Shown here: positions 1-10,700 of the stretch, piece after piece | Position numbering within the stretch: position 1 is the stretch's first letter | Layout of the letters: the number at the start of each line of letters is the position of its first letter | Assembly (NCBI GenBank): GCA_026874595.1 | Contig: CM049316.1 | Span: 62,171,176 to 62,235,175 of the forward strand | Length of the DNA stretch: 64,000 bases | DNA from: Sipunculus nudus | Taxonomy: Eukaryota; Annelida; Sipuncula; Golfingiida; Sipunculidae | Direction of reading: 5' to 3' | Program-made: the position numbers and the translations under genes | Notes under the pieces: generated by a model | Databases searched by the model: none | What the model saw: only the letters and a program-made list of their open reading frames with translations | What the model was told of the DNA's origin: nothing

Positions 1-378
1 GACAAAAAAATCGAGAAAAAATTTCCCAGCTCAGCCACCTCCCCCAGCTGAGAAAAATGGCGTCCCGACACGCTAGCCATAACTTAAACATCTATATATA
101 CACATCGATACAGCGTGAAAACGGAGCACAAACTCCAGCAACCATAGAATAATAAAAACACACAATAGACAAATCATTTATTGTCACATTTTTGTGAAAT
201 TATGGTGTATATACATGTGAAGACATTTGTACGCCGAGACCATCGTGGCCACGACCGGTCGCACGGACAAGCATATAACATGTTTGTAGTGATGGCGGCT
301 ACTGAAAGAGACTATAATATAATTGGTATAATGATATAATGATATGGAACACAAATCAATTTACAGTGGGTTATTCAT
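1..378 (-). mobile_element. Post-pol part of a Ty3/Gypsy element, cut by the window edge
   Basis: Minus-strand sequence downstream of the pol remnant that ends near 379. No open frame and no recognisable LTR are seen. The U5 sequence at 3684-3763 is not repeated here, so the 3' LTR should lie left of position 1. A minus-strand AATAAA occurs near 178. Assignment to the element rests on adjacency to pol only. Confidence 0.4.
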
Positions 379-1267
379 TTAATCATTAGGGCTGAACCGA
401 TCAGGAGGTCGCTTTTCTCTGGTGGACCTACGCCGCGGCGCATGAGATGGGGCAGTCGAGTCAATAGGGAATGGTTGAGAGTCAGTCATCATGATCAGAT
501 GCAACGGAAGGAATACTTCCATTACTGGACGTTTCGACGTCTAGACAATTAACATCTGAACGCTCACCAGTTGTACAACAACTTGAAACAGAAGCATGAT
601 CAGAATCAATATCGGACAATTCTAGTTCTAAATGTAGATCCGCACTTTCGTCAGGTATATTCTAATCTACTGGTCTGACAGTTATGATCAAATCGTTTTT
701 GTCATCTGAACCTGATTCATCAGATTCACTAGAATCGGATAAAATTCGTTTTGTCTGAGCAATGAAACCAGGATCTTTTGCACTGGGACTGACAGGGATT
801 GAGCTTAATGGCAACAGCAATACGATGAAGTGTACGTTTACGTTTATGGTCATTCAAAGGCGAGACTACATTAACAGGAATATGATTGTTAGGCTGCTCT
901 AACACTTCGTACACCTCCTCCTCCCATTTGTCAGCCAGTTTTTGTTTTCCTATCAGACCAACTTTGCGTACTAACACATGATCGCCTATATTAACAACGG
1001 CATTATGAGCTCGTCGGTCAAACAATTATTTGTGATGCTGTCTTGACTTTGTAGATGCCTTTTTGGCAATATCATAAGCTAATGCTAGTTTGTTTTTCAA
1101 TTTAGTCACAAAAGTGTCATACTTTGGAAAACTGACGTCATCAGGTGTACTAAGAATGAGGTCCACTGGAAGACGTGGATGTCTTCCAAACATTAGAAAA
1201 AAGGAGAATAACCTGTAGCCTCATTTGTAGAACAGTCATAAGCATAAGTTAAAGAGCTCACGTAGTC
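379..1267 (-). pseudogene. Gypsy pol, integrase C-terminal region and tail (broken)
   Basis: Minus-strand remnant following the integrase core. Around 1030-1230 the conceptual translation has the conserved post-core stretch (GYSPFFLMFGRHPRLPVD) of Gypsy integrases. At 729-1025 a GDHVLVRK motif begins the GPY/F-like C-terminal domain. The tail is acidic, then basic, with RRRSTREKRPPDR close to the terminal stop at 379-381, an ending common in animal Gypsy pol proteins. Frame changes near 1025 and 830-850, a premature stop near 660 and another shift near 490 show it is dead. The motif order is the normal pol order, so this is one element and not scattered fragments. Confidence 0.7.
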
Positions 1268-2018
1268 TTACCAGTTCTTTATCTTTTTTTCTTCTAAGGT
1301 TTCTAACATGCTTATTGAACTACGATTGAACCTTTCTGTCTGACCGTTTCCCATTGGGTGATATGGAGTACATCTAGATTTCTGTATGCCGACTAGGCGA
1401 CAGAGTTCTTTAATAACCTTAGACTCAAACTGACGGCCATGGTCGCTATGCAGTCTGAGAGGAAAGCCATAGTAAATTATGAAGCTGTCATACAGATTTG
1501 GCTGTAGTCTTGGCCTAGTATTACGACACGGAACAGCGACTGCATAACGTGTAAAGTTATCAGTCATTACTAGAATGTTCTCAATACCGCCTTTAGACGG
1601 TTTATAGCTAAGGTAGTCAATGCAGAGCAGCTCCATTGGTTGAGAGGATGAAATGGGGACCAAGGGAGCCCTACTAGCTACGGTTTTCCGTCGATTACAA
1701 CGAGGACATTGCTTCATGTAGGTCTCTTTGTCCTTAGTCATACGCGGCCAGTAAAATCTAAAAAAACGCTAGTTGTATAGTTTTGTTTCGACCTAAATGA
1801 CCTACGTCATCATGGATGCCTGGTAGGGCAGTCTGACGTAAGCTTTCAGGGATCAGAAGTTGGTATTGTGTCTTACCGTCTACATTTCGCTTACGATATA
1901 ATATATCGTCGCGGAGAGTTAGAGAGTCGATATGGCGCATCAGGACCAGCTGGTCAGGATTCAGACTCCTCTTATGTATTCTCTTGCCGTTTCTGAAATG
2001 GAGTACAAAAGGCGTCAA
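1268..2018 (-). pseudogene. Gypsy pol, integrase zinc finger and DDE core (broken)
   Basis: Two minus-strand open segments (1758-2018 and 1268-1741) join across a frameshift near 1745. The first carries the start of the H2C2 zinc-binding domain (HDDVGHLGRNKT). The second completes it (CPRCNRRKT) and contains the rve catalytic core. The three acidic residues are visible in CIDYLSY, HSDHGRQFE and GQTERFNRS, so the DDE triad is intact although the reading frame is not. The integrase would insert retrotransposon cDNA into the genome. The downstream C-terminal domain is in another frame. Confidence 0.85.
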
Positions 2019-2128
2019 TATGGGACCCGAAAGCTGTTCCTTACCAACATCTATGTTACTATCTTTCAGGGATTTATCTGGTCCACCTGATGCATCACAT
2101 GCAGAGACATTACAAGAGAGACTGCAGA

Positions 2129-2638
2129 TTATTGGTGAACAAATTTCAACAGAATTGCAAACAGCCTGTATAACATCATCAGATATAGTATGGCTATTCG
2201 TCTGATCCTTGTGGATCCTAGGAATTCTGAACAGAATATCAGCATCAGTGTTATGTTTCCCTGACTGGTATTTGATGTTAAAGTCGTAATTCGATCATTC
2301 TGAGACCCATCTTTGTCCTGTGGCATCCAGTTTGGCAGATAACAGAATAAAGGTAAGTGGATTATTGTCCGTGTACACGGTAAATTTAGAACCATACAGA
2401 TATTCTTTGAATTTATCCGTGACACACCACTACAGGGCCAAGAATTCAAGTTTATGGATAGGGTAGCGACTTTCAGATCGAGTTAGGCTACGACTTGCAA
2501 ATGCAATTGGTTTCTTTTGACCAACTTGGTCTTGTTAAAGTATTCCGGATATCCCATCAAGACTGGCATCCGTGTGCACAATGAATGGGAATGAAAAGTC
2601 GGCAAAAGTCCGGACTGGAGTGGATGTCAAAATCTTTA
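2129..2638 (-). pseudogene. Gypsy pol, RNase H domain (broken)
   Basis: Conceptual minus-strand translation across several frames gives RNase H landmarks in order: HTDASLDG near 2570, KKPIAFASRSL near 2500, HKLEFLAL near 2450, then VYTDNNPLT and AKLDATGQRW around 2310-2380. The segment lies between the RT remnant and the integrase remnant, as expected in Ty3/Gypsy pol. Frameshifts and at least one stop (near 2540) prevent a continuous product. It would have removed the RNA strand during reverse transcription. Confidence 0.7.
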
Positions 2639-3391
2639 TCAAGTGATCAAAGCATTTTGATGTTGGAGCAACCACTGAAACGGTTCAGGCGAGGTCTTAC
2701 GGCTATACTTACCAGATATTCTTGGCTCATGGTTTCCATTGAGTAGATTATGTAAGGGTTTTGCTATTTTAGCAAATCCGGGTCCGAACCTCCGATAAAA
2801 ACTAACAGATCTTAGGAAGCGACGGACATCATGAACACAAGATGGAGTTGGCCATTGTTGCAATGCACGTCTTTTATCTGGGTCGGTATGGAAACCATCT
2901 TTTGATACGATATGACCCAAATATTTCACCTGCTGTTGAAGAAACTGACATTTTGATGGTTTTAATTTCAGCTGCTGAAACACATTGTCTAGTCTTACCA
3001 AGTGTTCATCAAAACTGCTAGAAAAGACTATGATGTCGTCTAAATACAGAAGGCATTCTTTAAGGTGAATATCGCCCATCGTTTTCTGCATAATTCTTTG
3101 GAATACGGCAGGTGAGTTAATCAAGCCGAAAGGCATGGTTTCAAACTGATAGAACCCAAGGGGGCCCAGTGTGAAAGCAGTTTTGCTTTTATCCTCATCT
3201 GCAAGTTCTACTTGCCAGTAGCCTGACTTCAGGCCCAATGATGAAAAGTACTTAGCCCCGTTCAGAGAATCAAAGGTATCATCTATTCTAGGGAGGGAAT
3301 GGGCATCCATGCCGTATTCCAAAGAATTATACAGAAAACGATAGAGTACACACAAGCACAGCCTGAGCTGGCCACACAAAGCGAAACACAT
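2639..3391 (-). pseudogene. Gypsy pol, reverse transcriptase with lost catalytic Asp
   Basis: A 250-residue open segment with the Ty3/Gypsy RT motif order: HSLPRIDDTFDSL, KYFSSLGLKSGYWQ, MPFGLINSPAVFQRIM, LLYLDDIIVFS, then KCQFLQQQVKYLGHIVSKDG and an RT-RNase H connection. The YLDD box is intact. In the preceding box the usual Asp of the (S/T)LDL motif is Gly (GGC), which should abolish polymerase activity. The first about 25 residues are a scrambled version of the usual start, and gag, protease and the RT N-terminus are missing between here and the primer-binding region near 3680. The element was therefore internally deleted as well as mutated. Confidence 0.88.
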
Positions 3392-3670
3392 AATACGGCG
3401 AAAAACAAAGAATCATCGATGAAGTTGGTCACACAGTGTCAGCGGTAACCATCCTAGCGTATCAATTGGATGGACACAGAAGCGCGCATGCATGCATGTT
3501 AACATGAAGTGACTGATTATGCCGCTGCTGTCCTGAATGGAAAGTGCACATACAGAGATTATTTTCTCTGTGAAATCAGGACACTAAATCAAGAAATCAA
3601 TTAGTATCCCGGGATACATATGTGGAGTTATCAAGACTGCAATGAATTTGTAAATCTGCAAATTTCCTCA
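3392..3670. other. Deleted leader/gag zone of the Gypsy element
   Basis: About 280 bp separate the RT remnant from the putative primer-binding site. A complete element would carry several kilobases of leader, gag and protease here. No open frame and no gag zinc knuckle is seen. Internal deletion is inferred. Confidence 0.4.
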
Positions 3671-3780
3671 CTGGGGGCTCCATTGTAACGGCCGTCCGGC
3701 ATAGCCAAGTCGTCCGGCTCCAGACGTGTACGAAATACCTCCAAAACGTGGTTGATATAAAACTTTATTCAAACCAGATC
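3671..3780 (-). repeat. 5' LTR end (R-U5) and primer-binding site of the Gypsy element
   Basis: On the minus strand an AATAAA signal (3764-3769) is followed about 80 bp later by an LTR-like end, GGCCGTTACA (terminal CA at 3684-3685), one spacer base, and a TGG-starting candidate primer-binding site (3671-3682). This order (polyadenylation signal, U5, CA, PBS) is what a minus-strand LTR retrotransposon should show here. The upstream edge of the LTR is not defined, and the specific tRNA primer was not identified. Confidence 0.5.
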
Positions 3781-3806
3781 AAACATCTCTCATGCGAAGT
3801 AGAGAC

Positions 3807-4116
3807 TGTCAAGAGAGAAATGAGATATGTTCAGTTCCATGTACCACTGGAAACTGAAGCTTACGCAATGTTTGCAATTATGAAATACCGTTATGAGACT
3901 AATTACTTTTAACCTGCGTAAAATGAATATAAAATGAATACTGCATAATATTTTAGCTGCTATATTTAATTTATACTGCATTATATTTGATCAATACTCG
4001 TGCCTGTGAATACACCAATGGTTTAGTGTTAACACTTAATAAAAGTGAAGTGCTCTTACCTGTCAAGAGAGAAACAAGATACGTTCAGTTCTATGTATCA
4101 TTGGAAACTGGAGCTC
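3807..4116 (-). repeat. Pair of 56-bp direct repeats with splice-site-like ends
   Basis: Segments 3807-3862 and 4061-4116 are about 80% identical, 254 bp apart. On the minus strand each ends in TTTCTCTCTTGACAG, a good splice acceptor. In the right copy it is followed by GTAAGA, making an overlapping donor. No convincing exon is attached. The sequence between is AT-rich and non-coding. Confidence 0.5.
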
Positions 4117-4323
4117 CGACTCTCTTGACCCACCGACCTTAACACAATCACGTGAGAAAACTGGTTTCATCAGGAGAAATGAGAAAACCATTGAAAACAA
4201 CAATAGAAACAATCCAAGCAGACCAGGCAATAAGAAACCATGGCTAGAAACCACAAGGCAAAGAGCGAGACCAGCAAAAAAACCAGTTGAAACCTGTAAC
4301 AGATTTATATCACAGACATCAGG

Positions 4324-4331
<8 letters not shown>

Positions 4332-4379
<48 letters not shown>
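4332..4379. repeat. (TA)n microsatellite
   Basis: About 24 uninterrupted TA units, directly abutting the left end of an interspersed repeat copy. Confidence 0.95.
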
Positions 4380-4382
<3 letters not shown>

Positions 4383-4385
4383 TAT

Positions 4386-4804
4386 TAGGTGTGCGCCAGT
4401 TAATTCATAAAACCGATGATTGGTTGTTTTCACTTATAATCGATTAAATTGGTTGCACATTTGTATAATCGATCACATACGATTATGTAAGTTCATGCAA
4501 AGAACAACTATTGTAAAAATACCCTACAAAGTCAGAGAAATTAAAAAGTTGGGACAAAAATTACCGAACAGTATTAGAACAGTATTAAAACGGCAAACAA
4601 GTGTAAACAAAATGGCCGTTACTCTCACACCTAAGTATGACGTATCAGTCAGACTGAATTTTTTTTGTGTAACATTAAAGGTAAAATCTCATCGAGCAAG
4701 CTTAACAGTACAATGGGAGGAACATTGAATAATCGATAAATAATCGATCATCGCTCGTTTGCATTCTTTCAATCAATGAACATGATTTTACCACCAATTC
4801 CAAC
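4386..4804 (+). mobile_element. Interspersed repeat, hAT-MITE-like, copy 1
   Basis: About 419 bp, homologous to 16235-16620 and 62532-62795. Shared landmarks include a start like TAGTGGnGTGCCAATTAATTC, several ATAATCGAT/AATCGATTA words and the end AACATGATTTTACCACC. In copy 2 the two ends share a short inverted TAGTGG. The element sits inside TA microsatellite on both sides. The open frame in it (4420-4728) is not preserved in copy 2, so it is treated as non-coding. hAT affinity is a guess from the terminal sequence. Confidence 0.65.
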
Positions 4805-4828
4805 TATATATATATATATATATATAGT

Positions 4829-4868
<40 letters not shown>
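4805..4868. repeat. (TA)n microsatellite with GTTG interruption
   Basis: TA units at 4805-4826 and 4830-4868, separating the interspersed repeat from the next transposon. Confidence 0.95.
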
Positions 4869-4871
<3 letters not shown>

Positions 4872-6043
4872 TGGAACCCCACAATTACGACCACCCTGGG
4901 GACTGAGCAAAGTGGTCGCATATAACGTGCTGATATTTAATGTGTATCAGAGTTTATCTATTGTATATTTTTAATGTTAATTATAACAAAATATTTTACT
5001 TAGCGGAGGACCCTTATTATGAATGTTTTTTTTTGTGTGTGTAGCTGAACATATTTATTCATGATAAAAATTAATATACATGTACACATACGTAGTGACT
5101 GATGATTAACAAATAATAACACTAAGGCAATACGATTACAACCTACTGAATGCATATTGAACATAATACGTGGCTGTCATATATTAGCCTTCCACTTGAG
5201 TATATATTGCGTGCACTTGAGTTTTCCCGCCGCTAAACTGCTGAGCCATTTGGTGCTGACTGCGCGTGGTGTTGCCGCCTTGATTAACGCCACTTTATCC
5301 TTCAAGGAGAGTTCTTTCAGAGGCATGGTTGCCTAACAGCAAGCAATTTAAATGCAAACTTAACCAGTAGAGAAATAAACTGACAACGATCTAACAGAAA
5401 AGGCAAGTTAATGTGAGGGAATTTCCCCCATGCAAACTTTATTTATGCATTTTACTGACTGCTCAATACTCAGTGTCAGTAAGGTATGAACACATTTAGG
5501 ATTAAGTAGGTCGTTAATTTTACCGATGAGGATCGAATAATATGTGATGAGTTGAAATATAAAGCCCGCAACCCCACACTTAGGGTAGCTGTAATACAGG
5601 TGATCACTGATGGGCAATTAGCATCTGACCCCAGGTCAGACCGGCTCATTAAGTAATCAGGCCGATGGTTACCCTCTTTGATCTATAACCTACACCTCAA
5701 CGAGTCTCAGCGAAGACACCGAGTCGGGAAGATATGCGGGACCAGATTAACACTCGGGTTAAGAAACCTTGTAACCCGCTTTGATCTTTCGTTAAGGCGC
5801 CTGTGACAAGACGCAGCCATTGACTCGTGACAAATGTTGTTTCAGTACTTCTCGGCGGTGGTCGCATTAGCGGGGTCGCATTAGCGCTGGGGCCAGGAAA
5901 TCTGGTCGTAATTCTGAATTCAGGGGTGGTCGTAATTTTGAGTCATTTTAAACATAAATAAACTAAAAAAAATCGGGACCAAGCAAAATGGTCGTAATTG
6001 TGAGGTTGTCGCAATTGTGGGGTGGTCGCAAGGCGGGGTTCCA

Positions 6044-6046
<3 letters not shown>
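4869..6046. mobile_element. Pogo/Tigger-like non-autonomous transposon, 1178 bp
   Basis: Both ends are the inverted sequence CAGTGGAACCCC, with a further run of shared words (ACGACCACCC / GCGACCACCCC) just inside. Both ends abut TA, the target of Tc1/mariner-pogo elements. Internally there is a short transposase N-terminus on the minus strand (5177-5326) but no DDE domain, so it cannot move by itself. Family assignment uses the TA target, the CAGT start and the HTH remnant. Confidence 0.75.
5177..5326 (-). pseudogene. Truncated CENP-B/pogo-type transposase N-terminus
   Basis: A 49-codon minus-strand frame starting at the ATG at 5324-5326 and stopping at 5177-5179. Its first half (MPLKELSLKDKVALIKAA) strongly resembles the first helix of the CENP-B N-terminal/psq-type helix-turn-helix of pogo/Tigger transposases, where the protein also begins near the transposon end. 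The second half departs from the family, suggesting a frameshift or an internal deletion joint. It lies inside the inverted-repeat-bounded element 4869-6046, which supports the identification. No catalytic domain remains. Confidence 0.55.

Positions 6047-6082
<36 letters not shown>
6047..6082. repeat. (TA)n microsatellite
   Basis: About 18 TA units abutting the right end of the pogo-like element. Confidence 0.95.
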
Positions 6083-6086
<4 letters not shown>

Positions 6087-6922
6087 ACAATTAGTATGTA
6101 TATTTGAGGTTACGGATATGCGATGATTACATTTGATTTCAGTTTGTATACATTTACTTACTAGGCACACGTGAGCATCCCATGGTTCCATTGAAACAAT
6201 TAATAGCTTATGCTTGTTATGTTATCTCCTTAGAACATTTTTCTTAATCTTATATTTTTATATAGAAACAGCGAACCATTCAAAATAACTGTAATCAAAT
6301 TTTTAAAGAAAATTAGCAACTTTCTGTCTTTACATTCCGCTTGCAAGGGTAGCATTTATATTCATGAATTAAGGGTTTTTTGTAAAGCCACCATTATGAA
6401 TCTTTGCACACGGTACGTTTGTTATCAGCTAAATAGTGCTGTCATATACGGGAAATATTATTAATGATTTTACACGTTATCTTGTATAACGCATTTGTGT
6501 GACTTCATTGCATCAGGGCGTTATTATACACACAATGTATGTAAAGATTGTATAGGCTACATAAATATCGCAGGTGTAGTTTGTTGATATGAAGTGTTAC
6601 CAAACTCTGAGTGTATTTATCAAAGGCGAAGCACAACGAAATGACCTCGGAGAGATCAAACCGGGTAACGCCTTAGCGACTAAAGCTCCCAGGAACACAT
6701 AAGATTAATTATAAACGCACTGATCGGCCAATATATTATTCTTCACGGACGAGTCATATTCGGTAATTTTGGAAAATATATTTTTATGAATTTCTACTTT
6801 TTGCTTTATAGAGGTAAATTTCGTTTCTTCAATTTATATTTCGGAATAACAAATTTTCGAAAAAAAAAAAGAAATCCGGAAATTTTAGGTTCTTCTATCA
6901 CTCTCTCTCTATATATATGTTC

Positions 6923-6934
<12 letters not shown>
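6083..6934. other. Unassigned AT-rich stretch
   Basis: No open frame, no recognised repeat family and no homology to other parts of the window was noticed. A run of CT dinucleotides (about 6899-6910) precedes the next TA array. Confidence 0.4.

Positions 6935-6981
<47 letters not shown>
6935..6981. repeat. (TA)n microsatellite
   Basis: Tandem TA preceded by imperfect CATA units. Confidence 0.95.
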
Positions 6982-6984
<3 letters not shown>

Positions 6985-7192
6985 GGTAGTGTTACCCTCC
7001 GATGTAAAGTGCTCTATGGCCTACAGACTAGGCCAGAGCGGTATAACTCTGAAGAAAAACAACACTGTTAATTCACAACAGTCTGTTTCACGGGATGCGA
7101 CCCGATCATCAGGTGAATGTGGTTAGAAATTACTGAAAACCATAGAATTAAAAAAAAATCGCTAAAAAACGGTTACACGGAGACGTCCACTT

Positions 7193-7920
7193 TTGTTTTT
7201 CCTATTTTTGGCCCTATGCCAGAAACTGTGTAATCAGAATAACGAGAGCTTGTGTCACATATTTAACATTTGCTGCTGGATGCACAATGCTGTTGTTGGT
7301 TTGATTACAATTCTTTGCCATGTAGCCACCCTGTTGGTCATACTCAGAGAACCTTGCCATACAAAGCAGCGGTTCAAACAAATAAAAGAGACCTTGGACG
7401 ACTATAGTGTGCATCACAACAAATGTCTTAGTCTGTGTGGATATAGCAGAGCAGTAAAGATCTGTAGTTAGGTGTTACTCTTTCTTGAATGCTAGCATGT
7501 CCTAGATTATGAAATACAAACATCAAAGACTCAGTGTGGTTGTATCATTAAACTTAAAACCACTGGTAAACCATTGATATCATTACAATAACTTTTATCT
7601 ACACTGTTCTTCAGGACCATCTGCTGTGACCAGGATGGGAAGGTCAACACTGCATGCTTATTTGACAGTATTTTAAAAGACGTTTAACTCCTACTAAATT
7701 TGCATTTTAAGAAGACGTCCTGAATTTTTATAGGTTTTGTCTTTAGCCTCTATGGGTTGGACAACTCCTTTTCCTCAATCTTGAATCCGCCCCCGCCTCC
7801 AATTCCAACTGCTTTACAATTCTGAATCTTTCATTGATATGTTAGCAATAACAAAATTAAGAAATACTAGATTGTTATAATAACAGCTTATTTCAAGACC
7901 ACATATACTTGCGTATCTAA
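7193..7920. repeat. FkbM-module 3' flank, copy in block A (left)
   Basis: Non-coding sequence shared with 16735-17770 and 62890-63300. Conserved words include ACCTTGCCATACAAAGCAGC and a TAGCCACCC box, and, further right, GACTCAGTG and TTATAATAACAGCTTATTTC. The second half recurs at 9835-10330. These are flank elements of the FkbM duplication unit and not exons: frames differ between copies. Confidence 0.65.
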
Positions 7921-7964
7921 CAAGAGTCATGCTGTTTTAATTGGACTTCTTCAAATACCAGATA

Positions 7965-8960
7965 CAGTGAACTCCCGCATGATGACCACCCCGTTATTAC
8001 GACCACCTAGCTAACACGACAACTCTCCTTGGTCCCAGAATTGTCATATATAAATTATTGTATAATAAACTTCGGTAACACGACCATCCCGCTATCACGA
8101 CCAACGACCACCTTTTTAGATCCCGACTTTCAGATGAGCCCTCGTATCACGACCACTGGCCCGAGGCGACCGCGGCCTGTTGAGTAGATGATCAACACGC
8201 TCATCGTCTAGCTTGGACATAGATAATAGCCCTTTATAATGAGCCATATCACCACCACTGGCCCGTGGCTACCGCGGCCCGTTGAGCGGGTGACACGCTC
8301 ATCGCCCAGCTAGGACTTAGATAATAGCCCGTGATTAATTAGCCAGGCACGTAGGAAAGCCCGCTTTCTTCTGCCCGGCCATAGTTAGGCTTGTTTATAA
8401 TGCCGCCCAACCTGTTAGCAAAACTATACCCATCAATAGAAATTGGACTGTATGGTCCGTTGCATTGTTTGTTGAATACGGCTGTTAGATTAGCATTGAA
8501 TATACTGATCAAAAAGGAGTTTGGCAAACATAACTGACACCAAACGCATACATTCAGGTGAATAAAGTAAAACTGTGACAAATCACATTTCAGTGGTCAA
8601 GCAGGAACCATATAAACAACACTTAGAATTTGATGTGTTCCTTCTCAGTACGTGTTCGACATCAGACTATCTTCATATTAAGACCTATGCTGTAAGAATA
8701 CTTCAACGCCAACAATTCGTTTCATTTGTGTGTTTTATTTCTATGTGAATAGAACTTTTGAATCATATTCATGTTTGTTATTTAATTTTCGTTATATTTT
8801 AAATTTAACAGGGACAACAATTAACTTAACATTTACTTAAAATACCCATATTATCGGCTGTTGTCAGACTAATGTACAAGCATCCCGCTAACACGACCAC
8901 CCCGCTTAGACGACCGCTTTGCCTGATCCCGCAGGTGGTCGCGTTGGCGGGGTTTTACTG
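7965..8960. mobile_element. MITE with CAGTGAAC / ACTG inverted ends, 996 bp
   Basis: Left end CAGTGAACTCCCGC and the right end, read inward, CAGTAAAACCCCGC are imperfect inverted repeats, each flanked by TA. The internal phrases resemble the first MITE (ACGACCACC), so it is probably a related pogo/mariner-type family. It contains an internal direct duplication of about 100 bp (8154-8233 and 8254-8330, with GGCCCG...GACCGCGGCC). No transposase domain could be supported. Confidence 0.7.
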
Positions 8961-9834
8961 TATATCTAACATAGAAGAAGTAAAGTATTTTTTCTCTTAA
9001 AAATGATACGGTATCTGTAAAATAATGGGTTATTAATCCATTTACTTATTCGTGTACATAATTTAGAAACAAACCTGCATCGTGTGCGATCAGTATGGCA
9101 AAACATTAACATAGCTTCAACACACAAACTCTTGGCCATACCGCGCTATCTCACAAATGGAGACTTTCAAGATTCTAACTGGTGTTTCTACTGTGTTCCT
9201 TCTTTTATGTTTCTTCTCCTTGTGTGATAGATGACATGCATGCGCTAGACCGGACTTCTGGCATCAAAGTCTTCTTATTGTAAACAGCCGTAAAAGGACT
9301 GAGTTAACTCACACACAAAAAGCCATAACAACGTATAAAACAGGTGTATTGGCGAGAGTAAGATGGTGAGTTGGAATTGTTTAATTAGAAATTGGATATT
9401 TAGCTAAATAAACGTATATCTTGACATAATATACCAGTGTTGTAGAGTTGACTCGATTCTGGACACAATCGAGTCCGTTCGTTTTGGGGTTCAAGGATCT
9501 GGACTCTAAACTGTCCTCGGATTTGTAGGTAAAGAATCGAGCCCATCTGGAGTCCAATAAAACCCCTTTTCATTAATTTACATGTACGAACTACTAACAG
9601 AATACTACAAAGGAAAATACTTCAGACAAAGCTTTGCTCAGATTCGGCTGTAAATGCTATTAGCCGTTATAGTAAAAATAAGCGTAAACTTACTCACACA
9701 TGTAAATGATAAACTGTAATTTCCATTTTAAATTGCTCTTTAAAGACATTTACTTTGACAGTACACATGCTATTGCAAATGTTTATGTATATTTAATGTC
9801 TGTGGTGCAGGGATGTTCATCTGACGTGTCCCTT
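8961..9834. other. Unassigned spacer
   Basis: No gene seen. A short segment near 9436 (CAGTGTTGTAGAGT followed by repeated GAGTC/GACTC words) may be one end of a hAT-type fragment, but no partner end was found. Confidence 0.3.
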
Positions 9835-10330
9835 TTACATGAACTTAGACTGTAGGTATAATACCACGGAAATGACAACCGCAGATTGGATGTTCCAACG
9901 ACTCAAGCTTACTGTACGTTCTAGGTATTATATCTTTACATGTTGTCTATCTCGTAGTAAATGGAATCCCAACATCAGAGACTCAATGTGTTGTTTTGTC
10001 ATGCAAATGAAAACCAGTGTTAAACCATGGAATAATATTTTAATAATATTTACATTTATCTATGCTTTTCAGGATACTTTTACCACCATTGGAGAGTCAA
10101 CCCTGCATGTCTATTTTTCAGTGTTGTAAAAGCAGTATAACTCGTGCAATATTGTAGATTTTACATGTCCGCTTGCCGTATGGCTGTAGCAGCGCTCTCG
10201 AGACATTCCTATTCCTGTTTTCATCATAATTCGTGATCATAAGGCAATGTAACAACAATATTTGATTGTTATAATAACAGCTAATTTGAAAGACTACACG
10301 CACTATGCGGGAAGAGATCATAATATGGGT
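9835..10330. repeat. FkbM-module 3' flank, second copy in block A
   Basis: Diverged duplicate of 7490-7920 and of 17180-17770 (shared CAGAGACTCA, CCTGCATGT and TTATAATAACAGCTAATTT words). It shows that block A itself carries a nested duplication split by the MITE at 7965-8960. Confidence 0.55.
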
Positions 10331-10334
10331 TTAT
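10329..10334 (-). terminator. Conserved minus-strand poly(A) signal of FkbM copy A
   Basis: Minus-strand AATAAA, about 370 bp past the coding end of copy A. The same signal in the same flank context lies near 17746 (copy B) and 57287 (copy C), which supports it as the cleavage signal of the ancestral gene. Confidence 0.4.
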
Positions 10335-10402
10335 TAGACAAACTGTTGATTCATAAGTGTTGACCAGTTGAACAAATACCAAAGACTTCAGCTACTGGCC
10401 AG

Positions 10403-10406
10403 TATA

Positions 10407-10458
<52 letters not shown>
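10403..10458. repeat. (TA)n microsatellite in the FkbM A 3' flank
   Basis: Absent from the equivalent flanks of copies B and C, so it arose or expanded after duplication. Confidence 0.9.
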
Positions 10459-10459
<1 letters not shown>

Positions 10460-10700
10460 GTAACACTGTAGTTGTTGCAGTTGATACTCCTTGGATATAG
10501 AGCTTTTACCTGTGACAACAAATTATCAAGAATTATTGTACAAACATTATTTATTTTAAGTTTGTTTTTCGACAGAATGCAAAGTTATTACTGCTATCCC
10601 TCCTTGACTGTATATAAAGGAAGCCATATACAAACTGCTAAAAGTTTGGCAATCATAACTGCACGGCAAAATTTGTAGACAGGCTATTCATGATGACTAT

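Noticed and set aside
4420-4728. Possible protein shared by 4420-4728 and 62566-62883 (similar peptides)
   Set aside because: The similarity follows from DNA homology of an interspersed repeat. The third copy at 16235-16620 has stops in every frame.
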